From DAORDI01 sp035345895 (GTDB lineage Bacteria; Spirochaetota; Leptospiria; Leptospirales; Leptospiraceae), in NCBI GenBank assembly GCA_035345895.1, contig DAORDI010000174.1, positions 1-11,731 of the forward strand: 11,731 nucleotides of DNA, given 5' to 3'. Every line of letters starts with the position of its first letter. Position 1 is the first letter of the stretch. The notes under the pieces were generated by a model. It saw only the letters and a list, made by a program, of their open reading frames with translations, searched no databases and was not told the DNA's origin. A program made the position numbers and the translations under genes. Shown piece after piece: positions 7,262 to 11,731 of the stretch.

Positions 7262-7870
7262 GTGAACAGTTCTGAGAATGAATTCGGATGCACTTATCTC
7301 AGTGAGGAGGATGCAGTCTCTGTACTCGATGAATTTTTTTCGGCACTGACCGACAGGACAGTTTCATTCGATCAGGAATCCGTTTCTGAGTATTTCAGAA
7401 AAAATGCATTTCTGACAAAGGATGCTGCTGATTCTCTTGCAAAGGCACTCATCAGCAGTATTTCCGATCCTGAAGAAATTCAGTATTCTGTCGTATTCAA
7501 AAAGAAATTCAGATTCAAAGATTTTCTTCTCTGGGACAAGGAAGTGTATGAGGCTGCCGAGGAATTCAAAAAGGAGTTTTCTCTCTACCCTGTCCTTCTC
7601 GCCGCCGCACCTCAGACTCTTTCCAGGATTGATATGATCGTAAATTTTGGAAGCAGAGACAGGATCAAAAATACAGAAAACTCTTCCCTGGAAAAAGGGG
7701 AATTTGCACAGCTGGGAGGATTTTCTTCAGACAATTTTGAACTGGATTTTGCGGCAGACTCAGAACTGGAGGACAGGGAATTTCTTCTGATCTTCGATTC
7801 AGATCCCGACTGGGGCGGAGAGTCTAAAGACATCCCTGAGGATGCAGAGGAAGAGTCAAAAGCCGCTTGA
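7262..7870 (+). CDS. Acidic protein of unknown function between nagZ and hemW
   Basis: I do not recognise this 202-residue protein. It has no signal peptide, membrane segment or cofactor motif, so it is probably cytoplasmic. It is acidic, with an N-terminal part that looks alpha-helical (EEDAVSVLDEFFSALTDR, KDAADSLAKALISSISDPEE), a middle basic/aromatic patch (VVFKKKFRFKDFLLWDKEVY, near residues 77-96) and a low-complexity acidic C-terminal tail (ELEDREFLLIFDSDPDWGG, then EDAEEE). The GTG start at 7262 is preceded by GGCGGG at about the right distance; no ATG gives a longer or better option. It follows nagZ by 21 bases, and its stop overlaps the hemW TTG start, so it is very likely co-translated with hemW. 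Confidence 0.75.
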   Translation: MNSSENEFGCTYLSEEDAVSVLDEFFSALTDRTVSFDQESVSEYFRKNAFLTKDAADSLAKALISSISDPEEIQYSVVFKKKFRFKDFLLWDKEVYEAAEEFKKEFSLYPVLLAAAPQTLSRIDMIVNFGSRDRIKNTENSSLEKGEFAQLGGFSSDNFELDFAADSELEDREFLLIFDSDPDWGGESKDIPEDAEEESKAA

Positions 7871-9030
7871 ATACATTTTCTCCGCTTGTATGCAGAAAAG
7901 GATATGGAGGGATATATATTCATTATCCTTTCTGTGTCCATAAATGTGCATACTGTGATTTTTACTCTGCAGGAATCGGTCTGGGAAAATCAGGAAAGGA
8001 TGAGGAGCTTTTCTCTGCCTTCCGGAATGAAACTGATTTCAGACTAAGGCAGTTTCCTGAAGCCCGAAATCTTGTCTACGATACAGTTTTTTTCGGAGGA
8101 GGCACTCCGTCCAAAGCAGATCCTGAAGAGATTCATAAATTTCTATATTTTCTGAAAGACCGACTTCATATTGCTCCGGATGCGGAGATCACAGTGGAAT
8201 GCAATCCTGAAGACCTGACCGCTGAACTTCTGAGGTCGTATTCTGAAGCTGGAATCACAAGGATCAATGCAGGTGTTCAAAGTTTCAGCCCCGTGCATCT
8301 GAAGACTCTCGACAGACATTACAGGGGTGAAAAATACGGACAGATTCTCGAAATACTGAAAAACTCTCCCTTCTCAAAGAAAGGTATAGATCTGATCTAT
8401 GGGATACCTGGACAGACGATGAACGATTTTTTTTCAGATGTAAAAACTGCGGCAGAAAACGGTCTTTCTCATATCAGTGCCTATTCTCTCACTGCAGAAA
8501 AAGGGACAGAATACTACAGGAAAATCGGAACAGGACAGTCCCTTTCTCCAAATGAAGAGCTTCAGTCGGAAATTCTGCATCTTCTGCCGAAATTTCTTTC
8601 TGACTTCAATTACAGACAGTACGAAGTCTCCAATTACAGCATTGCAGGTTATGAATCGTTTCACAATCTGAAATACTGGCTTATGGAAGAGTATCTGGGG
8701 ATTGGGCCGGGTGCACACGGCTTCATCGGAAACAGACGTTATTCAAATGTCAGATCGACCGACGTGTATCTGAGGATGAACTGGAGTTCAGACTCTGAAA
8801 TATCGAATCTTCCGGCTGAACTCGCACTGTGTCTTTTCCGGATTTTCATCCCGATAAGATTAAACGGTTTCCTGGACAGATTTCTGCCGGAAAAAAAAGA
8901 CCCTGCTCTATCTCTCATTGAAAACTGGAAAAACGAAGGATACTGCACCTGGGAAAACGGGGTATTTGAATGGAAACAAAAGGCTGTGCTTTATCTGGAT
9001 GACAGGATCTCAGAATTTGCCGGTCTGTAA
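7867..9030 (+). CDS. hemW: Radical SAM haem chaperone HemW
   Basis: HemW-family radical SAM protein, 387 residues; HemW proteins bind haem and are thought to insert it into target enzymes. They are often mislabelled as oxygen-independent coproporphyrinogen oxidase (HemN). Visible features: IYIHYPFCVHKCAYCDFYS (16-34) with the CX3CX2C cluster Cys23, 27 and 30; SAM-contact GGGTPSK (77-83); VECNPEDLT (110-118); RINAGVQSF (132-140); DLIYGIPGQT (175-184); SAYSLTAEKGT (204-214); and HNLKYW (266-271), which fits the HNxxYW haem-binding motif of HemW, followed by YLGIGPGAHGF. The weakly conserved HemN_C-like tail follows. The start is TTG at 7867, overlapping the preceding stop (TTGA); no in-frame ATG, GTG or other start lies between it and the cysteine motif. 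A TTG start coupled to the upstream gene suggests low expression. Confidence 0.93.
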   Translation: MNTFSPLVCRKGYGGIYIHYPFCVHKCAYCDFYSAGIGLGKSGKDEELFSAFRNETDFRLRQFPEARNLVYDTVFFGGGTPSKADPEEIHKFLYFLKDRLHIAPDAEITVECNPEDLTAELLRSYSEAGITRINAGVQSFSPVHLKTLDRHYRGEKYGQILEILKNSPFSKKGIDLIYGIPGQTMNDFFSDVKTAAENGLSHISAYSLTAEKGTEYYRKIGTGQSLSPNEELQSEILHLLPKFLSDFNYRQYEVSNYSIAGYESFHNLKYWLMEEYLGIGPGAHGFIGNRRYSNVRSTDVYLRMNWSSDSEISNLPAELALCLFRIFIPIRLNGFLDRFLPEKKDPALSLIENWKNEGYCTWENGVFEWKQKAVLYLDDRISEFAGL

Positions 9031-9041
9031 AAAACCGGCAA
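9017..9041. terminator. Hairpin overlapping the hemW stop, between convergent genes
   Basis: TTGCCGGT (9017-9024) pairs with ACCGGCAA (9034-9041), an eight-base stem with a nine-base loop that contains the hemW TAA. It lies between the ends of hemW (plus) and the lipoprotein gene (minus, ending at 9050). On the plus strand a T-rich stretch follows after about 12 bases; on the minus strand the loop has TTTTTT but no T-run directly follows the stem. It is a probable but not strong bidirectional terminator. Confidence 0.5.
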
Positions 9042-9049
9042 TGAGTATA

Positions 9050-9619
9050 TTACTTTTTCTTATCTTTTTTCTTGTCTTTTTTGATCTGTGCTGAAACCTT
9101 ATCAAGTTTGGAATTTGCTTCAATCAGAAGACCGACTGCCTTAGTCACTTCCTCTGTTGCTTCCTCTACTGTGCCAGCCTTCGCATTATCCATAATGCTT
9201 TTTGCTTCTCCGAGATTCTTGATTGCAACACTGACAGCAGCATTGATTTCATCATGAAATTTCACTTTAGTTTTATTTTCGGTCAGGAGTTTGATATCAT
9301 CCTGAATATCGTCTTCTTTGAATACATAGGAACCAAGCTGTGAAATCAGCTTGCTGTCAGAAAGAATTTCATTTGCTGCTTTCATTTTTTCAGCTTTCTG
9401 AGCCTCATCTGTCACCTTGGAAGCCTCGGCAAAAGCTGCTTCAGACTTTTTCAGAAGAGCGTCAACATGAGTTCTGAATTTAGGGAAGTTCGTCATATAA
9501 GAGTTTGCATCTTTTACAAGAACTGCATGTTTGTTTTTTTCATTTTCCGCACTTGGCTTGCAGAACTGAACTGCGGAAAGGAGCGCCAAAGCTAAAAAAG
9601 TGAATGTAATTTTTTTCAT
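9050..9619 (-). CDS. Small lipoprotein with lysine-rich C-terminus
   Basis: An envelope lipoprotein of 189 residues. It begins MKKITFTFLALALLSAVQFC, a typical lysine-start signal peptide with a hydrophobic core, and Cys20 is the likely lipid-modified residue. VQF-C is a relaxed lipobox of the spirochaete type. The mature part is charged and probably helical (DALLKKSEAAFAEASKVTDEAQKAEKMKAANE, 53-84, with Ala/Lys/Glu periodicity; KNLGEAKSIMDNAKAGTVEEATEEV, 134-158), consistent with a coiled coil. It ends in a ten-residue Lys/Asp tail (KKDKKKDKKK). The frame is open for 13 more codons upstream to an ATG at 9658, but I chose 9619 because GAGGTGA sits at 9622-9628 just before it and the signal peptide then starts normally. 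The family is not recognised; no enzymatic motif is visible. Confidence 0.8.
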   Translation of the reverse strand: MKKITFTFLALALLSAVQFCKPSAENEKNKHAVLVKDANSYMTNFPKFRTHVDALLKKSEAAFAEASKVTDEAQKAEKMKAANEILSDSKLISQLGSYVFKEDDIQDDIKLLTENKTKVKFHDEINAAVSVAIKNLGEAKSIMDNAKAGTVEEATEEVTKAVGLLIEANSKLDKVSAQIKKDKKKDKKK

Positions 9620-9657
9620 AGTCACCTCATTTATAAATCCAGAAACCCCTGTTTCCA

Positions 9658-9686
9658 TTTATATGTCAATTATTTATTATTTTTCA
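9658..9686 (-). promoter_or_regulatory. Possible promoter of the lipoprotein gene
   Basis: On the minus strand, TGAAAA (9681-9686) and TATAAA (9658-9663) are separated by 17 bases and would give a transcript starting near 9650, about 30 bases before the ATG at 9619. A perfect TTGACA (9664-9669) lies between them but has no good -10 partner 16-18 bases further on. The initiation point inferred from TATAAA would exclude the ATG at 9658 and so supports the shorter lipoprotein. Motif evidence only. Confidence 0.35.
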
Positions 9687-9895
9687 TTCAGCTGTTTTTT
9701 GATTTCAGAAAGACACTGAGAAACTTTCTCATTGCAGAGAGAACAGTCGGAATGACAGCAGATGAGCGATTCCTCCTTGATTCTTCCATCCAGAACAGAT
9801 TCTATGAGGAATTTTCCGAAAGAAGGGAGCTTCAGCTTCTTCATTTCGGTGTCGATGATTTCTTCTCTGCTTTTCGGAAAAAGTCTTTCTTCCAT
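9677..9895 (-). CDS. Small cysteine-containing protein downstream of the ABC exporter
   Basis: A 72-residue protein of unknown function. It begins MEERLFPKSREE; the middle is helical (IIDTEMKKLKLPSFGKFLIESVLDG). A cysteine group follows: Cys46-Cys47 in ICCHSDC, then Cys51, Cys54 and Cys61 (CC-x3-C-x2-C-x6-C), with His48, and then a Lys/Glu-rich end. The spacing resembles metal- or cluster-binding sites but matches no motif I can name with confidence. I chose the ATG at 9895, four bases after the permease stop, with GGGA upstream; a longer frame starts at 9931 inside the permease gene and is less likely. The position suggests co-transcription with the ABC exporter. No signal peptide is visible, so it is probably cytoplasmic. 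Confidence 0.65.
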   Translation of the reverse strand: MEERLFPKSREEIIDTEMKKLKLPSFGKFLIESVLDGRIKEESLICCHSDCSLCNEKVSQCLSEIKKQLNEK

Positions 9896-9899
9896 ATTA

Positions 9900-10967
9900 T
9901 CAGTCCCATTTATACAGTCTGATTCCGGCACCGAAGAAGATAAGTCCGGTGATTCCCAGAATCAGTATAGGTATCCCGGATTCCTGAAGACCCGCTCCTT
10001 CCGTAAATACTGCCCTCACTCCGTCAGCAAGGACTGTCAGAGGAAAGTATTTTACAATATTCCTGAAAAGATCCGGGAATCCGTGATAGGAAAAAAACAC
10101 TCCTGAACAGATAGTCATCGGAAAGGAAACCAGGTTGATGAGACCGTTCCCTATCTGAGAATTGGCGACCCTCGAAGAGATGAGAACAGCAATTCCGGTG
10201 AATGCAAGATTGCCTGCAAGAAAAAGCAGGAAGAGTGCAGTCAGTGAACCCTGAACCTCCACAGAAAATACAAAATATCCGAATATCATTAAAAATATAA
10301 ACTCAAGACCGGAAAGAATCATTCTCATCAGAAGATGAGAAAAAAGAAAATAGGATTTCGGAAGAGGAGTCGCCATCATCCGTCTCAGAAGTTTCTTCAT
10401 CCTGAGTTCGATCAGAGTCCAGGCAGTCCCCCAGAGACAGGAATTCATCACGCCCAGTGCAAGAAGTCCAGGTATCAGAAAATCAATGTACCTGCTTCCG
10501 CGTATGTCCATCTGTTTGATGACCCCGCCGGAATCAGCGGCCTCGAAGACAGTCTCCCTGTTTTCTCTGCTCTGTATGCTTCTCTGAAGAAGAAGATAGC
10601 AGATATGGCTGGTCTGATTGTTCGGATCAAAGAAAAATTCATATTCTCCTGAAGAAAGAATTTTCAGAACAAGATTCGACTCTCCTCTTTTCATGCTGAG
10701 AACAGAAGCATCCCAGCCCTGCCGTCTGAATTCATATACAGCATAACCTCCTGAAGGAGGCTTCAGAGCAGATACTGCAGTATAATTATTTTCAGATAAT
10801 TTTTCCTCAACTACAGATATAATGTATTTCTGCTCCTGCTTTTTAGTGAATGCAAGTCCGAGGATTCCCGCCATAATCAGAGGGAAACCGAACGCCCAGA
10901 AGAGGATTCCGGGATTTCTGTAGAACATTTTCAATTCTGCCTTCAGCAGTTCCAGGATCATTCTCAT
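9900..10967 (-). CDS. ABC-2 type exporter permease
   Basis: Membrane subunit of an ABC exporter, 355 residues. The layout is that of the ABC-2 permease family: helix 1 at about 19-40 (NPGILFWAFGFPLIMAGILGL), a large extracytoplasmic part of about 120 residues (41-160), then helices near 161-183, 209-235, 241-266, 276-294 and 331-350. The family-typical stretch before the last helix reads YFPLTVLADGVRAVFTEG (307-324). Arg/Lys-rich MKKLLRRMMATPL (190-202) is the usual cytoplasmic connection after helix 2. The ATG overlaps the ATPase stop by four bases (ATGA). Substrates of this family include drugs, lipids and polysaccharides; nothing here decides which. Confidence 0.85.
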   Translation of the reverse strand: MRMILELLKAELKMFYRNPGILFWAFGFPLIMAGILGLAFTKKQEQKYIISVVEEKLSENNYTAVSALKPPSGGYAVYEFRRQGWDASVLSMKRGESNLVLKILSSGEYEFFFDPNNQTSHICYLLLQRSIQSRENRETVFEAADSGGVIKQMDIRGSRYIDFLIPGLLALGVMNSCLWGTAWTLIELRMKKLLRRMMATPLPKSYFLFSHLLMRMILSGLEFIFLMIFGYFVFSVEVQGSLTALFLLFLAGNLAFTGIAVLISSRVANSQIGNGLINLVSFPMTICSGVFFSYHGFPDLFRNIVKYFPLTVLADGVRAVFTEGAGLQESGIPILILGITGLIFFGAGIRLYKWD

Positions 10968-11731
10968 CCTTCAAGTCTCCTTCCGGTCATGGACATGAAC
11001 AGATCGTCCAGTGTTGCTTTCCTTGTTTCCAGTTTTTCAAAGGAAATTTTTTTCTTCTTCAGAATGTCAAGCAGCTTCTGCAGAAACACGGAACTGTGGT
11101 CGGCAGCGATTTCCGCTTCCAGGAATTCTTCCTTCCAGCGAATGGAACGGAATCCTGTGATTTTTTCCCATTCAATATTTTTTCCTGGCCTGTTCAGCCG
11201 GATCAGTATATGTTCAGAATGGTCATTTTTTTTCAGAAGTTCCGGAAGGGTCCCGTCTGCAATGATTTTCCCCCTGTCAATGAACAGTATCCTGTCGCAG
11301 AGAGTTTCTGCTTCTTCCATATAATGTGTTGTAAGTATCATTGTTGTGCCGGCAGTCTTCAGACGAAGAAGCACATTCCAAATCTCTCTTCTGGCACCGG
11401 GATCAAGTCCTGTAGTCGGTTCATCGAGGATCAGTATTTTAGGATTATGAAGTATTGCAGTGCAGAGTGCAAGCTTCTGCCTCTGTCCTCCCGAAAGTGA
11501 TTCCACATAGGTGTCTCGTTTTTCATAAAGTCCTGCAGGATGAAGGGCAGCAATGCTCTCCTCCTTCGACTTGGAATAAAAACTTCCAAAAAGACAGATT
11601 GTTTCCTTTACTGTCAGTTTTTCCAGAAACTTGGTTTCCTGAAGAGAGAAACCTAGAAGTTCCCTAAGTTCCTTTCTGTGAGAAAACCAGTTCATTCCGT
11701 AAATCTGTATCCTGCCTGAATCAGGAAACTG
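10964..11731 (-). CDS. ABC exporter ATPase, DrrA/CcmA type (5' end outside window)
   Basis: The ATPase partner of the ABC-2 permease, with 255 residues visible. The frame stays open to the right edge, and the sequence before the first in-frame Met is SGRIQIYG, the strand usually found just after Walker A. The gene therefore continues beyond the window; a start at the ATG of 11695 would delete Walker A and is not credible. Counted from the edge, Gln31 is the Q-loop (GFSLQET), LTVKET follows at 39-44, the signature is LSGGQRQ (79-85), Walker B is ILILDEPTTGLDP (99-111), and the switch His136 is in TTHYMEEAE. The C-terminal part ends ATLDDLFMSMTGRRLEG, typical of DrrA-like exporter ATPases. The catalytic set that can be seen is complete. 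Confidence 0.9.
   Translation of the reverse strand, partial: QFPDSGRIQIYGMNWFSHRKELRELLGFSLQETKFLEKLTVKETICLFGSFYSKSKEESIAALHPAGLYEKRDTYVESLSGGQRQKLALCTAILHNPKILILDEPTTGLDPGARREIWNVLLRLKTAGTTMILTTHYMEEAETLCDRILFIDRGKIIADGTLPELLKKNDHSEHILIRLNRPGKNIEWEKITGFRSIRWKEEFLEAEIAADHSSVFLQKLLDILKKKKISFEKLETRKATLDDLFMSMTGRRLEG

Noticed and set aside
8427..8434. Eight-T run in hemW, and the eight-A run at 8891-8898, as possible phase-variation tracts
   Set aside because: They are short and the frame is intact through both. Similar A and T runs occur throughout this AT-rich-leaning sequence.
9620..9658. Longer N-terminus (METGVSGFINEVT) for the lipoprotein
   Set aside because: It would place 13 polar residues before the signal peptide, and a good GAGGTGA site lies just before the internal ATG.
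9896..9931. Longer start for the cysteine-containing small protein
   Set aside because: The extra 12 codons lie inside the permease gene and no ribosome site precedes them; the ATG at 9895 follows the permease stop closely.
10964..11695. Complete ATPase starting at the ATG of 11695
   Set aside because: That start would omit Walker A. The frame remains open to the window edge with typical post-Walker A sequence, so the gene is partial.

Overview
The window most likely comes from a spirochaete of the Leptospira group (Leptospiraceae). This rests on three things: the Lgt form with a GRLGCF/GDGCYG-type core, a lipoprotein whose lipid-attachment box (VQF-C) is looser than the classical LAGC box, and the general look of the proteins. 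It is an inference from protein character, not from a marker gene such as rRNA. No rRNA, tRNA, CRISPR array, insertion sequence or phage gene was seen. The DNA is tightly packed: the longest gene-free gap is about 80 bases, and several genes overlap by 1 to 8 bases.

Left edge (1-530): the 3' end of a gene for a low-complexity protein. Its true frame starts at base 3 and shows five 15-base repeats coding for Gly-Asn-Gly-Asn-Gly, then an Asp/His/Arg-rich tail. A strong palindromic terminator closes it. Another open frame here that starts at base 1 is a shadow.

Centre, plus strand (568-9030): a long run of co-directional genes. First come lgt (lipoprotein diacylglyceryl transferase family), two permeases that closely resemble YejB and YejE, and two separate oligopeptide-type ATPases that together equal the single fused YejF of E. 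coli. These five genes overlap one another (TAATG, ATGA, ATGA, 8 bases), so they look like one translationally coupled operon. No substrate-binding protein gene is present. After a short gap with a possible promoter come an exported two-domain NagZ-type beta-N-acetylhexosaminidase, an acidic protein of unknown function, and hemW, whose TTG start overlaps the stop of the unknown gene. Yej-type importers can carry peptides and, in Agrobacterium, muropeptides. Their linkage to NagZ therefore suggests a cell-wall recycling or peptide-salvage group, with lgt adding an envelope theme.

Right part, minus strand (9050-11731): reading from the right edge, the 3' portion of an ABC exporter ATPase (Walker A lies outside the window), its six-helix ABC-2 permease, a 72-residue cysteine-containing protein, and a small lysine-tailed lipoprotein. 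The lipoprotein gene converges with hemW over a hairpin that overlaps the hemW stop codon.
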